Notes: generated by a model not told the origin, from the letters alone. DNA of 64,000 bases from Adenophora triphylla var. japonica (GCA_022495995.1 JAFEMH010007522.1:1-64000); one strand, 5' to 3'. Shown: positions 1 to 11,953, counted from the first letter of the stretch. Program-made: numbers and translations.

Positions 1-131
1 GTTCTGGCGACTTGAGCAAGGTTCGATCATGCGAAACAAAAAAGCCCTCCTTGTCGTAATACCCCTCCTCGTCTAGGAGTCCTTCTCGGCGAGGAGCCCT
101 CCTCGTCATGAGAACACCTCCATATCTAGAA

Positions 132-1120
132 ATGGCACCTAGAAGGAATAGAGCACCATATGGACATGAGGACAATCACCGGGAGCATGAGGAACACGAG
201 TAGAGTGAATGGGCACGAGAGAAAGAAAGAAAGGTCCCCAGCTTAGTAGTTTCCCATTTAGCTCGGGGATTGATGCGAGAGATCTTGCTCTTGAAAAATA
301 GACTAGATGAGATTGAAGTGGGGAAAAAGGAAGTGGACGATGATGATATCGGTGTCACCCAACCTTTGCTCCTAATGAATTAATGAGCTACCTCCCAACC
401 ACTGCGCTCTTAAAATCCCAAGTTTCGATAAATATGCGGGAACCACCGATCCGCGCGGGACCGTGTGCAAAGTTTTGAATCCACTTGCGTGGCCCTCCTC
501 ACTCACCCCAGGCGGATGATATCATCTCACAAAGCTTTTTGCGAGTACCTTCTGCTGGAACAACTTTGTCCTGGTTTCCGTGAGCAAAAGAAGGGAAGCA
601 TCGATAGTTTGGAAAATCATGAGTAAGAGATTCTCTGGACCACTTTGCTGCCACACCGGGGAAAAGAAAGAAAAGATTGAGCGATCTTGCTAACATTGAG
701 CAAAGGAAAAAATGAAACAACTTCTGAGTTACTACAATCGATTGAGAGCCGTAGCGAGATCAAGTAGAAGAAAGCACGACAGACAACCGGGAGGTGATTG
801 TTTGCTTTAATTCCCGGGCCCGAGATCCCGGACGGTTGATCTATGAACTTTACGCCGAGAAGAGCCTTGAAGTCGAAAGTCCGATGCGTACAACGTAGAA
901 TACGCCGTAAGAAATCATGTAAGCGGAAGAGAAAAGTAATGAAAGAGGTCCGAGAAACCGAGAGGCGGGCGGGCGGCACCAACCAGACTTCTAACGGGAG
1001 TAACTATAAGGGGAAGAATAAAACTCGAGCTACCCGAAAAGCCAAGATTTTCGCCCCCTCCCCAAACATATTACAGAGAAATCATGCAATTGGTGAACCT
1101 ACACGATCCACGACCACTCG
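132..1120 (+). pseudogene. Decayed Ty3/Gypsy gag remnant
   Basis: Pieces in all three + frames read like a plant Gypsy Gag: an Arg-rich start (MAPRRNRAPYG), a YAGTTDP motif near 435, then a SIDS...ENH segment near 600, LANIEQRKN near 690 and a YYNRLRAV-like stretch near 730, in the order expected for the Gag core. The frame changes every 30-100 bases and several stops occur, so no protein can be made from the sequence as given. Gag of this family packages element RNA in cytoplasmic particles. Zinc knuckle, protease and polymerase were not found downstream. The neighbouring receptor kinase copy has many one-base insertions, so part of this decay may be sequence error. Family assignment is by motif order only. 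Confidence 0.5.
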
Positions 1121-2235
1121 ATGATAAATCGAGAAGTACATCGCGTGGCTTGACGGCTCCAACCTATTGAAGGGAGTGAGGTGCTTGGTCTGTCCAGGAT
1201 TTAGTTGAGAGGGAAAGCTTGATTATTACCTTGAGGAGTAAAGAAAGCCGGCATTTTGAAGAGGAATACCGACCATTTTTAAGGAAAAAAAAGGCTGAAA
1301 AGCGTTTTTTGGAGCGCAAGTGTTTGAAAAAAGTGCTTGTTTTGACAAGGACACAAAGATTTACACGAGAAAAAACTAGACGTTTCCCGGCAATGGAACC
1401 AATGATGATGCCACGACTTACGGGGGTCTAAATTTATGAGGATATATGGCTTGATATGTTTGTTTGTACCTAGAACACAACAAAGAAGAGAAGCACCAGA
1501 TTAAGAGATAAAGTCGGAGTTTAATCCGGCTCGGCCTCGGGTGTGAGTAAGATCTGCGAGGGTTTATAATTGAGAATAAGACTTGGAATGTCTTAGTGAG
1601 TTGTGTCTTTCCAGGGTTTAGATAATATGAAAACTTACAAATGATAATTTGGCACTTACCTTGTCGTAGGGACAAAGCTTGATATATATAGTAAGAGGAG
1701 CTACTTGATGATGTCAGGCCCTAAGGATATCTTTGTCTTTTGACCTAGGACACGATGTCCGTGGCAAGGTGGACTCGTACAATAAAGCAAGATTTACTGC
1801 GAGACTAGACAAATACATAGGAAAAAAACGATAGTTGACGCCAGCGCTGGAATTTGCGTAGTGGGCGCTGAGCCAATATTCAATGCGATGTGGACAAGCC
1901 GGCTTATTGGTGTCGGCGTAAGGTGCATGCCTTTATCCCGAATAGCTTCGGCTTTAACCGGGAGTCTAGTGAAACAACGGGAGTACGGTATGAGACCGCG
2001 GTCAACATAGTTGATGCGCGTCTTGGATGTCTCGGTCAAAGCAACGATCACGTCGGCCCGCGGTCATCTTCGATGAGGGTTCTCCACGATCGCCCGGTCT
2101 TGACTTCCTGAAGGCCGGTCTAGATGTCCGCGGTACACTTGACCTTAGCGGTCTCCCGTGGATATGTCACATCATATTTGGCCTTTGGACCCGATCGAGC
2201 TTTCGGGCCCGTGCAGAAAGGTCCTGGGCTCCATC
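1121..2235. other. Unassigned DNA upstream of receptor kinase copy 1
   Basis: No convincing gene. Around 1219-1431 there is a Lys/Arg-rich open stretch with no recognisable domain. The part from about 1850 to 2235 is richer in GC than the rest of the window and is probably retroelement DNA continuing from the gag remnant. Homology to the receptor kinase promoter begins only at about 2236, so copy 1 keeps about 75 bp of its own upstream sequence. Confidence 0.4.
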
Positions 2236-3385
2236 ACTCTCTTTACTTGATAAGTTGAAGGCTTACACAATCCCAAGGTAAGATAATAGTATTCAAGCAA
2301 AACTCAATGTATGGCGATGGAGTGTCCTTGCATACAACTATTTTTCTAGGTCCATCTTGATTTCCATCTTCATAATCTCCAAACGCAGCAGATATAATCT
2401 CCCCAACTCAATCCATTAGAGATGGGGAAAACATATCTTCAGCTGGTGGACAATTTGAAATGGGATTTTTCAGCCCGGGTGTTTCGAAAAACAGATATGT
2501 TGGGATATGGTACAAGAAGATATCAGCAGTGATACTCACAGTTGTTTGGGTAGCCACATAGGGAAACTCCGATCCTTGATTCATTGGGTATTTTAATGGT
2601 CAGCAATCGAAGGAATTCTCACACTGGTCAACGGCAATGGGACCACCATTTGGAGCACAAACTCAACAGGACCTGCAAGAGATCCAATAGCACAGCTTCT
2701 TGATTCAGGAAATCTCGTAAATGAGAAACGAGGGATGATGACAAGCCAGAAAACTACTTGTGGCAGAGTTTTGATTATATCAGTGATACACTTTTTCACC
2801 AGGCATGAAGCTTGGAACTGATTTTAAAAACCGGCAGACGAAAGGCATATGACTCCATGAAGCTTGGAACTGATTTTAAAACCAGAGAAATCATCCAATC
2901 TTAAAACCTGTTAAGCACATCATCTTGCAGAAAACTAAAGTATCTCAACAAATATAGTTCTTACATAGATCAATTAACAAATTAACTAAAAGCTGATATG
3001 GATATTGAATTTGTTTCATTAGCAAGCAGAAAAATCTATTTACATGGGCATCATGCATTTAATTCCATGCAGTTCTAGGTCGTTTGACACCCTACTACTG
3101 CATCCACTTTAGTCAACAATAATACTGAGACTAACTAAAGAGATGATATTAGGGAATATTGATCGACGGACAAGAGATAGCTGTAAAGAGGCTCTCTGAG
3201 AATTCAATTCAAGGGCCAACTGAATTCAAGAATGAAGTTATATGCATTGTAAAACTTCAGCACCGAAACCTGGTGAAGCTTCTAGGATGTTGCATTCACA
3301 AAGAGAAAATGTTGATCTATGAATACATGGAAAACGGAAGCTTGGATTCCTTCATATTTGGTTCGTGACTATCAAAATTTTTACA

Positions 3386-3636
3386 CTCCCTCCGTCCCAA
3401 AATGATCTTCCTATTTTTTTGGCTGTTGCTACGAAGGAAGTTTGAGCAATAAATATAGGTTGATTTAACTATACTAGTGTAAATCTAAAATTTGTAATTG
3501 ATACACCATCAACAATACTATCAATAACAAGTTTTATATTTTCATTAAGATGATTAAATCAACCTAAAATAATTTCTCAAAGTTCCTTCGTAGTAATGAT
3601 GAAAAAAATGAGAAGATCATATTGGGACAGAGGGAG
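3386..3636. mobile_element. Stowaway MITE in intron 4 of copy 1
   Basis: Inverted ends CTCCCTCCGTCCC and GGGACAGAGGGAG enclose 251 bp without coding capacity. The interior is an imperfect inverted repeat: AATGATCTTCCT near the left end pairs with AGAAGATCAT near the right. The same insertion is at the same intron position in copies 2 and 3. Confidence 0.85.
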
Positions 3637-4064
3637 TATATTTATCTTGAATGGTGTGATTTTATAATCATATATTTTTTGCCTCCTGACCATAGTATTC
3701 TCATGGAATTGGTCATTAAGATGGAAAATCAGATTTATATTTCTATCAGTTAAGTTTCAATGTAATGGAATTCAGCTTGCTACAGAAAATAATTAACACT
3801 AAAAGAACAATGGACAGATAAAACCAAGAGACTGCTCCTGGACTGGCCAAAGCGGTTCAACATCATCAACGGGATTTCGCGAGGACTTCTATATCTTCAT
3901 CAAGATTCCAGACTCAGAATTATCCACAGAGATCTCAAAGCTGGAAATATTTTACTCGATCGCGAGATGAATCCAAAGATTTCAGACTCTCGGTATGGCT
4001 AGGAGTTTCGTGAGGCAAACGAGGCTGAAGCGAACGACCAGAGTGGTTGGAACATAGTAAGAGT

Positions 4065-4536
4065 TGTTGTGAAATTGGTGCTCTCCCGTTGCAATCAACA
4101 CAAAGAAATCAACACACCCACACGTACAAGAAAGAAACAATCACACACAAGAACACAAGAGTTGTTTACCCGGTTCATTCACCAACTCGTGAACTACGTC
4201 TGGGGGCAATTGCCAAGCCAATATGTTATTAGACACCTTCTAATAAGTTGCTACAATGTGTTCTAGGCCGAAATTATGCTTATATATTTATACAAGGAAC
4301 CTAGCTCGTCCCGAAGAAGAAATCTACACAAAATAGGAAACAAAATCGGACCCGGGATTCAAACTCCCCGACGCCAGCGCGGCCGCGCACCCTGCGACGC
4401 GGTCGCCCTCCTTTGCCGAAGTTCCACCCCAATTTTGACCAACGAGCGCGGTCGCTCTCCACCCGAGCGCGGCCGCTCTCCCCGCGTAAACTCCTCCGTC
4501 GCTTCCTTCCTTGCGGTTTAGGATCCAATCCCAACA
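4065..4536 (-). repeat. 3' LTR of the short Copia element
   Basis: 472 bp, TG...CA on either strand. About 15 small differences plus a 14 bp insertion separate it from the partner LTR at 6193-6653. It holds four GCGRYCGC octamers (4379, 4399, 4448, 4469) upstream, on the - strand, of a TATAAATA box at about 4284-4293. Confidence 0.85.
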
Positions 4537-4655
4537 ATCTCCCACCTGAGACTAAACCAACTAACATAAAATCACCCATTAACTCCCACAGAGTAAAGAC
4601 CTTCGAACACATTCCCCCTCTCATCCATATTGGCTTGACACTACCGCACCTCTCC

Positions 4656-6096
4656 TCAAGTACTAAGGCGAGTTGAAACCAAGCGACGTTTCAACCTCTC
4701 CGTGTTAGATCGTTCTTGCCTCCCCAAATCGCCTTCTACCTTGATTTCTCCCGCAAGTCTAACTTCGCCTTCTCCCTCCGGCACCCACCTTCCTCGCAAT
4801 GCCTCCCCTTGAAACTTGGACACACCTTGTTTCTTGCATCGGCTTGTTCTTGATGTCCGAAACCGCTCTGTTAGGGCCCTGGACATCCACACCGCGTTGA
4901 TCAACTTTGTGTCCTCCCCAACATACCGTTTCTTGATGTCCCCCCTTTTTACACCAACATGCCGGTTCTTAAGCCTCTTGCTCCCACCGAAACGAAAAAC
5001 GACATTGTAGGTAGAGTACAACGTCTTCCCCTTAACCCCATGAGCCAACACCTTAGCCCCTTTTGTGACTTCCCAGAGACCCACCAACGAAAGAAACACC
5101 GTATCCTTCACCTGTCAAGTTGTCCCACGTAAATCACTCTCCTCCTCAAATCCGAACATGCATCACGTCGTGTAGTTGTAAAACGACCCATTAGGTGTCT
5201 TCTATCATCACGTCCCCTTCCCTTTGATTTTCAATGGTTGACCATCACCAAGATAGAGAACCCCAAAATCTCCGGTTTTGTACCGCTTCATTGATTACGC
5301 ATCCCCACTAGCATGACAAGAAGCTCCGAGAATCCAACACCCAATCTTCACCCGACCGCTCCTCCCCTAGGATTAATACATCACCACCATCATCCACCAC
5401 GTGCGCACCACCACCTTTTCCCTGACAATCATAACCGATGTGCCCCAATTCACCACAATTGTAGCACTTGACCTTTTTCCCCTTAGGTCTCCCCTATTTC
5501 TCTCCACCCTAAGTGCAGCCTCCACATCTACGGACGATTCTCCCCTTTCTCTTTCCTTCGCAACTCCTCTCTGAAGGATGAGATCTCCTAACCTCCGTAT
5601 ACACCAATGTCGCTTTTCGACGTACTAATCGTTGTGACAGTAACCTCCCAACTATCGAGCAATGATTTTAGTAGAAAACAAGCTAGCACTTCATCGGAGA
5701 AAGTAATATCAACACTTTTCAATTGGTCCACCATGCCTTTGAAATTGCCGATATGACTTGCCGGCTGTCTGCCCCTCGACATCTTCGCATTCGCAAACCT
5801 CTTTTATCAAATGCACCTTATTGATATTGTGACGGCTTCTCATACATGTCGACGGCGTTTGCAGCAACTCCACCGTTGTCTTGGCTCTCCATAGCGTTCC
5901 GTGCAACGTCGTCGGTTAGGGCACTCCTTACCGCTCCTAACGCCTTCCGATCCAACGTCTCCCAATCCCCTTGTGACATGTCTTCGGGCTTCGCCTTCAA
6001 GGGTCCATGAAGATCCTTACAATAAAGGTAGTCTTCAATCCTTGTCTTCCAAAACGTGAAATTTACACCGTTGAATTTCTCGATTGAGTTCTTCAT
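4656..6096 (-). pseudogene. Copia gag with zinc knuckle and truncated protease region
   Basis: ATG at 6096 opens a UBN2-like Copia Gag (FNGVNFTFWKTRIEDYL..., GDWETLDRKALGAVR) that shifts frame near 5825. Further pieces carry a WEVTVTTIS segment near 5650 and a CCHC zinc knuckle, CYNCGELGHIGYDC, near 5455. A protease active-site segment (LDS) follows near 5310 but is thrown out of frame by an apparent extra C. A segment WEVTKGAKVLAHG like the GAG-pre-integrase domain lies in the frame ending at 4656. Nothing downstream encodes integrase or polymerase. Some of the shifts may be sequence errors. Confidence 0.75.
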
Positions 6097-6178
6097 CTTG
6101 ACTGCTTCACCAAAATCCCCAAGAACGCGATTCAAAATTAATCAACTAATGAAAAGATTTTGAATCCTCCGAACCAAA

Positions 6179-6190
6179 GCTTTGATACCA
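6179..6190 (-). promoter_or_regulatory. Primer-binding site, initiator Met-tRNA type
   Basis: TGGTATCAAAGC on the - strand, two bases inside the LTR. It differs by one base from the common plant Copia site TGGTATCAGAGC. Confidence 0.75.
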
Positions 6191-6192
6191 GT

Positions 6193-6653
6193 TGTTGTGA
6201 AATTGGTGCTCTCCCGTTGCAATCAACACACCCACACGTACAAGAAAGAAACAATCACACACAAGAACACAAGAGTTGTTTACCCGGTTCATTCACCAAC
6301 TCGTGAACTACGTCCGGGGGCAATTGCCAAGCCAATATGTTATTAGACACCTTCTAATATGTTGCTACAATGTGTTCTAGGCCGAAATTATGCTTATATA
6401 GTTTATACAAGGAACCTAGCTCAGTCAAAGAAGAAATCTACACAAAATAGGAAACAAAATCAGACCAGGATTCAAACTCCCCGACGCCAGCGCGGCCGCG
6501 CACCCCTGCAACGCGGTCGCCCTCCTTTGCCGAAGTTCCAGCCCCAATTTTGACCAACGAGCGCGGTCGCTCTCCACCCCGAGCGCGGCCGCTCTCCCCC
6601 GCAGAAACTCCTCCGTCGCTTCCTTCCTTGCAGTTTAGGATCCAATCCCAACA
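6193..6653 (-). repeat. 5' LTR of the short Copia element
   Basis: 461 bp partner of the LTR at 4065-4536. It lies next to the primer-binding site, which makes it the 5' LTR in the element's own orientation. It also holds four GCGRYCGC octamers. Confidence 0.85.
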
Positions 6654-7304
6654 AGAGTTTCTTGGTATTCTTTTTAAAGCATTTTTACATTTCCTCGGAA
6701 TGGATTCTGATATCAATTATCCTGTAGTGGCTACATGTCCCCAGAGTACGCAATCGATGGGATCTTCTCAGTGAAATCAGATGTCTTTAGTTTCGGAGTT
6801 TTGGTGCTAGAGATTGTGAGTGCAAAAAAGAATAGAGGCTTTCAACATGAAGGACACTTTCTTAACCTTCTTGGTCATGTAAGTATGCATCTTAAGAGTG
6901 TTTAAAATTGTTTCCAATACACATAAAAGCTAAGAAAAATGTTCATCTTTGATATTTTAGGCCTGGAAACTCTACCAAGAAAACAGGTCTTTTGAGATGC
7001 TTGATGCATCAGTGGAGGACTCGTGCAACTACTATCAAGTGTTACGATCAATTCATGTAGGACTGCTGTGCGTTCAACAAAACCCAGAACATAGGCCAAG
7101 CATGTCAGAGGTGGTTCTGATGCTGAGCAGTGAGGGTGCATTAGATCCCCCTACTCAACCTGGTTTCTTCAATGAAAGATATATTCTTGGAGCAGATCTG
7201 TTGAGCAAGAATGACTTCAGTACAGCCGAGATGACTGTCTCAATGTTAAGTCCTCGATAGAAAAACACACCAAAAATTTTACCCCTATGGCTCAAAATTC
7301 AAAG

Positions 7305-8662
7305 TGACGGAGGAAATCTCCTTCTTATTAAAATTACCTAGCAAGTGCACTAGTTTATTAATGTAGTATATGCACAACGCAAGAGTCGAATCCACAGGGA
7401 CTAAAGTTAAACAAGTGTATTTTATTAATGTTACAAGTAAACAAAAAGGGGGTCTGATTTGTATGTTGAATTATTAATCTAATAAAGAAAAATAAAATAA
7501 TTAAAGAAATCAAGGGAGCAAGGGATTCATGAATTGGAGATTTTAAAAATTGTCTCTTTATTCTTTTTAAATCGTATAAAAGGAATTCAATCTCATTATT
7601 AGTTTCGTTCTCAAAAATCTAGAGTTAATATGTTAATATATTCTGTTAAGACGATAACAACATTAAAACCATAATATCTATATCTTGTTTATATATTTCG
7701 TGAAGTCAATATAAACTTTCAAGAGAATCAATTAAAAACATAAGAATCTAGATTCATTGGTTTTCGTGAATTCCTCAATTAAATCTAATTTTCTCAATAA
7801 TTATCAATGTATTAATCATCCATGTGAGTGAAACGATTTATACCTAAATAGATTCAAAGACCAAAAGTATCTAACATACAATTGAAGCCTAAGAATGATA
7901 ATTAAGAATGTTGAGAGAACAAGAATGAGAGAGAGATAGGAAGAATTAAAACAATAGCATAAAGATCAAATTGTTATTACCTCAATCCATGAATCAAATA
8001 GTTTAGCCTCGAAGGGCCCTTAACAATGAAAGCATAAAACCTTGTTCTTGAATCTTCAAAATAAATAAAATCCTAATTTACTATGTACAAGGGAAGAAGA
8101 GATAAGAAGAGATGAAAAGAGATAATCAAATAATAAGACATCTAAAACTCTAGTCTAGGGGTCCTTTATATAGTAGGAGGGAGGAGAGATTCCTAATTTA
8201 CAGCAAAAGTAGGTCAATTCCTAGTCAAATTCGGATCCAGCCAAAATCTGTCACAAATCCGCTGCAATTCCGTCACTAATCCTTCAGAATTTGCCTTCAA
8301 TTCTGTGACGGAATCAATTCCGTCAAAAAATATGTCAGAAATTCCAAGACCAGGCTAGGCGCGGTCGCTCGGCCGCCTACAGCGCGGTCGCCCTTGATTT
8401 CTGCCTTAGTCGTGCGACCGCTCCATATCTTGGGCGGTCGCCCCTTTCCTCCTTTTCAGCATAATCCCTCCTTTTCCAGTCTTCAGCACTTTGGCCCCTG
8501 AACTTTCAAAACCAGCCTAATTCCTCCATTTTCTGCCTAATTTCACTTCAGCCCATGTACTTATAAAATACTAGAAAATATATTAAATTCTCAAGGTTTT
8601 GAGCACCAAATAATCTTGAAAACATATCCTTTGGATTTGGATGGGTAAAACCACATTCATCA
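7305..8662 (-). repeat. LTR of the spacer A Gypsy remnant
   Basis: About 1358 bp, TGACGGAGG... to ...ATTCATCA. Its left end is exactly where copies 1/2 stop matching the 3' flank of copy 3. A - strand TATATAAA box lies at about 8167-8174, with four GCGRYCGC octamers upstream of it (8361, 8384, 8414, 8434). Confidence 0.6.
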
Positions 8663-10260
8663 AATACCTCCAAACTTATATTTTGCTCGTCCTCGAGTAA
8701 AACCAAACTAAAACAAAATAAAAACTAACTAACTAACTAAAACAAATAAAATATTTGGGATTGCTCAATTCATATAATAGGTTGTTGGCACAACAAGTCT
8801 CAGATCTTACAACACACAAAATCTACAGTCATGGGATTATATTTACATGGATGCATCTAACTTACCATTCTCCACCACATATGATAATATGAATGAATAG
8901 ATGAGAGATTGTTGTCACCAAAGTAAGATATTTTATAGAGTCACTTGTGTCATGCTCTAAATCAATAATAATAAGATAAATTTCTGCACAAGGGACACTC
9001 ATATGTATGTTTAACAAAACTGTCAACCCGGCTACTCTTTAGGGATCAAATATGGCTTTAAAGCTTGTAATGTATCGCGACAATCGCGGGCTAAGATCAC
9101 GGTTACAAGAGAAGGTAAGGACATACAAAGTCAAGTAGTGAAACTAGAGAGTCTTCAACATATATCCTTACTTTAAATTTTTCACCCCGTTCCATGCCAA
9201 CCCATTGATTCAACCTCCAAACTTATAATTTTGCATACTTTCACACATGGGATTAATCACCTTTTTTCTTTTTGCTCACTTTCCACTTCAACATAAGAGA
9301 GGGTTTGGCTTTTTTTTTCAGATTTTTCTTTTCTTTTGCTTTGCACATATATATCACGAAGAATATGTATTAAATACTTTGCTCAAGCCACTCTTTTCAA
9401 TACATAAAATAACCCTTTTTCTTTCTTTCATTGACCTCTCACCACTCAACCATTGATTTTTCAAACATAATCCTAGTTTCACTTCCTTGAAAATATGAGA
9501 AAATAGTGTATTTGTGTAAAGGGTAGGATAATATGGGTACAAAAGAAGGCGAATGGTGGTCAAAAATAACCTCTCACTTTGTGAGAAATTCCATTCTTTT
9601 TCAAGCTTAAAAGAGGTTCTAGCAAATTTTTTTATAAGTGACTAGAAAGCTAAAGGCTCACAAATTGGGTTCAAAGAAAATAGTCAATTATCACTTCCCG
9701 AATAGCCTAATTGATGTGTTATTACGATCATGCAAACATGTTCTAGGGACCCCGAGAATGCCAAAGTGATCCTATAAAGGTCTTCTAAATGGGCAACAAT
9801 GATCAAGAAATATAGTATGGAAGTGAAAGGTGGAGTAATCATACTTTACATGTTTCAATGCAATTATATTCCCATATTTATAATAACACTCAAGATTTTT
9901 AAAAATTAAAGCACTCATAAATCATCAACTTCTTGCCAACATCCCAAAATATGAAAACAAAAAAAAAAACAAAATTTTTAAATTTTTTCTATTTTTTTTT
10001 AGAGTGACACTATTTACACTCCCCTATAAACCCACAAACTCGGAGAGATATCTACCCTCAAACTCAAAACATGCTATGTCTTCATAGCAAAGAGAAATAA
10101 AACATGCTTTGGGTTCAAAGAATGATATGATATAACAAAACAAATAAAATAAAATAAAGCAAATAAAACATACCTACTTGGGCTGCCTCCCAATAAGCGC
10201 ATTTGGTTAAGGTCGTTAGCACGACTACTGTAGTCCCACTTAAATGAGATTGGAGGTGGC
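7305..10260 (-). mobile_element. Truncated Gypsy-type LTR element in spacer A
   Basis: An LTR (7305-8662) is followed by about 1.6 kb of non-coding internal DNA. On the - strand the LTR is preceded by a purine-rich tract (GAGGACGAGC, then TTTGGAGGTATT) of the kind that primes second-strand synthesis in plant Gypsy elements, so this is the 3' LTR with the tail of the internal region. The phrase CTCCCAATAAGCGC near 10190 also occurs in plant Gypsy internal regions. No gag or pol is present and no second LTR was found. A homologous copy at 16791-19734 shows that it predates the duplication of the spacer. Confidence 0.6.
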
Positions 10261-10828
10261 CATATTCTCTTTGGTCTTAGCTTTTATTCCCTTGGCCCAC
10301 CTCGCACATTCACGCCGCAGCCCAATCCCGGCCATACAGCCCCCAAATCCTTGACATTTATTCCGGAAAACAGGCAGCCCGCAGCCCAATCACGGCCTGG
10401 CCAGAAGCTTAGGTCTACATGGGTTTCGTGCTTGGTCTAGCCCAGACTAGTCATAACCTCAGACTTCACTTTGGCCCGGCCGTACACTTATTCGCCTTTA
10501 TTTATCCGGTTTGACCAAAAATGGACACGACGCTTTTTGAACAGGACTTTCGGTCTGGGCCAAATAGGCTTCGGGTGACCCGATACCAGAATGACATTTC
10601 TAGGCCCGTGGTTCACGGACTGGGGTAACCTAGACAACTCACGGGTCGGGCTAGCAAGCGCTATGGCAGGGCAGGCTGGCTTGGACACCTTCAACCAACG
10701 GTAAACAGCACAAAATTCATGGGCCTCTAAACTGCTACCATGAAAAGCCCAACAGTATAACTGGTGAATCATTTAGGCCCACTTAAAGGACCAATAAGGT
10801 GATAAGGCAATAACAGTGGGTATAATTT
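10261..10828. other. Spacer A, GC-richer non-coding stretch
   Basis: No gene recognised. An open stretch on the - strand (10488-10772) recurs with differences at 19939-20244, but it has no domain-like composition and is interrupted differently in the two copies, so I treat it as repeat DNA. Confidence 0.4.
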
Positions 10829-11944
10829 TGGGCCGGTGGCTTGGCTTGGCAGGTATACCGACTGTAATTCGCTTATACCATGTACCAACCAAGTTTAACT
10901 TGATACATAAAAATATGTATCATTACCAACCGACTAAATTGTAGTTGGTATACGGTTGGTACTCGGTTGGTACTAGTCTCTACCAAATGTAGAATCAAAA
11001 TTCAAAAAGTATTACATTATCTTTAAAACAAACCATAACCCAAATACAATTCGACCCAATAAAAACATTTTGCTTGAATATCCGACCCAATAAAAAGACA
11101 TTTTGCTTGAATTGGGAGTCAAATAAAGTAAATTACTATCCACCAATGATGAAAACGTTGAAGCTACTGAATCAAAATAAAGGAAAATAAAGAGCAAAGA
11201 CATTTTAGAAAAGAGAAAATGTGAAGACAAGAAAGAACCCCAAACCCTAGTTGTAGTCGGTAAAGAACAAGAAAAAGATTCAATTGAAGATAACTTTGGT
11301 TAGATTTATTAGAAAGAGGGAAATTGAGAGAAAGAAGTACGTACCTTGTTCCAGGCGAAAATCGAAACTAGTGGGATGGAGGCAAATCGACGGGAGGGAG
11401 TGAGAGAGAGTGACTTGTGAGAAATGAGAATAGAGAAAGTCAACAGTCAAATTAGGGATAAAAGGGAAGTTTATTATATACTCCCTCCGTTCCAAAATGT
11501 TTGTCCCATTTGACTTTTTTGTTGAACTTTGACCACAAATTTATGAGAGTTTAATCATGTTCATGAAATTCTAAAAGTTGTTGTTGATAATATTATTAAT
11601 GGTGAATCAATAGGAATTTTTAGAATTTCAAGAACATAATTAAATTATCATATATTTGTGGTCAAAGTTCAATAAAAAAGTCAAATGGGACAAACATTTT
11701 GGGACGGAGGGAGTATATATATATACATATTTAATATTTATATGAAAATTAATATTTTTAAAAACTATATTGGTACTTGGTATACCAATCAACATTAAAT
11801 CTTTGTACCGTGTACCAACCAATTATACAGAATTGGTACAGTACTACCGTACCAACATTTCAGTATACCGATTTTCACGTACCAATTATAATTGGTACAC
11901 AAGTTGTTGGTTGGTACGGATTTGATTTTTTTTTTGCCGGCCTA
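10829..11944. mobile_element. Non-autonomous TIR transposon with TTGGTAC arrays, spacer A
   Basis: Flanked by the direct repeat GTATAATTT (10820-10828 and 11945-11953). Ends are TGGGCCGG and the complement of TAGGCCGG (7 of 8 matching). Both subterminal regions are packed with TTGGTAC/GTACCAA and GGTATAC words (about 10855-10975 and 11770-11925), as expected for transposase-binding arrays. No transposase. A 9 bp duplication would fit Mutator-like elements; read as 8 bp it would fit hAT. A Stowaway MITE is nested inside. Confidence 0.65.
11481..11713. mobile_element. Stowaway MITE nested in the TIR transposon
   Basis: 233 bp, ends CTCCCTCCGTTCC and GGGACGGAGGGAG, TA on both sides, long inverted-repeat interior (TTTGTCCCATTTGAC against GTCAAATGGGACAAA). 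A second member of the same family and length is at 36196-36428. Confidence 0.85.
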
Positions 11945-11953
11945 GTATAATTT

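Larger units (their letters stand above)
4065..6653 (-). mobile_element. Short non-autonomous Copia LTR element (gag only)
   Basis: Complete insertion in intron 5 of copy 1, flanked by the 5 bp duplication AGAGT (4060-4064 and 6654-6658); copy 2 has the empty site. Two LTRs, each beginning TG and ending CA, enclose about 1.65 kb. On the - strand the order is LTR, primer site TGGTATCAAAGC, Gag, CCHC zinc knuckle, start of protease and GAG-pre-integrase regions, purine tract GGTGGGAGATTG, LTR. Integrase, reverse transcriptase and RNase H are absent, so it must have relied on enzymes of another Copia element. It resembles the class called TR-GAG. Confidence 0.85.
2236..7260 (+). pseudogene. G-type lectin S-receptor-like kinase, copy 1 (broken)
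   Basis: Orthologous to the complete copy 3. Exon 1 starts at ATG 2311 but has about ten one-base insertions in 570 bp and is cut near 2885, where it joins sequence matching intron 3 of the other copies; the rest of exon 1, exon 2 (membrane segment) and exon 3 (glycine-rich loop) are missing. Exon 4 (3153-3360) is open; exon 5 (3818-4056) carries HRD but has small indels around DFG; exon 6 (6728-6878) and exon 7 (6961-7260, ending in SMLSPR) are open and almost identical to copy 2. A 2.6 kb LTR element sits in intron 5 and a Stowaway MITE in intron 4. Without ectodomain, membrane segment and P-loop no receptor can be made. Confidence 0.9.

Noticed and set aside
843..1431. Lys/Arg-rich frames as small genes
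   Set aside because: They lie in the decayed gag region, change frame repeatedly and have no start context or domain.
7305..8662. Gypsy LTR as the promoter of copy 2
   Set aside because: It lies over 4 kb upstream and on the opposite strand.
10488..10772. 94-residue open frame on the - strand, with a relative at 19939-20244
   Set aside because: Low-complexity composition and different ends in the two spacers; best read as repeat DNA.
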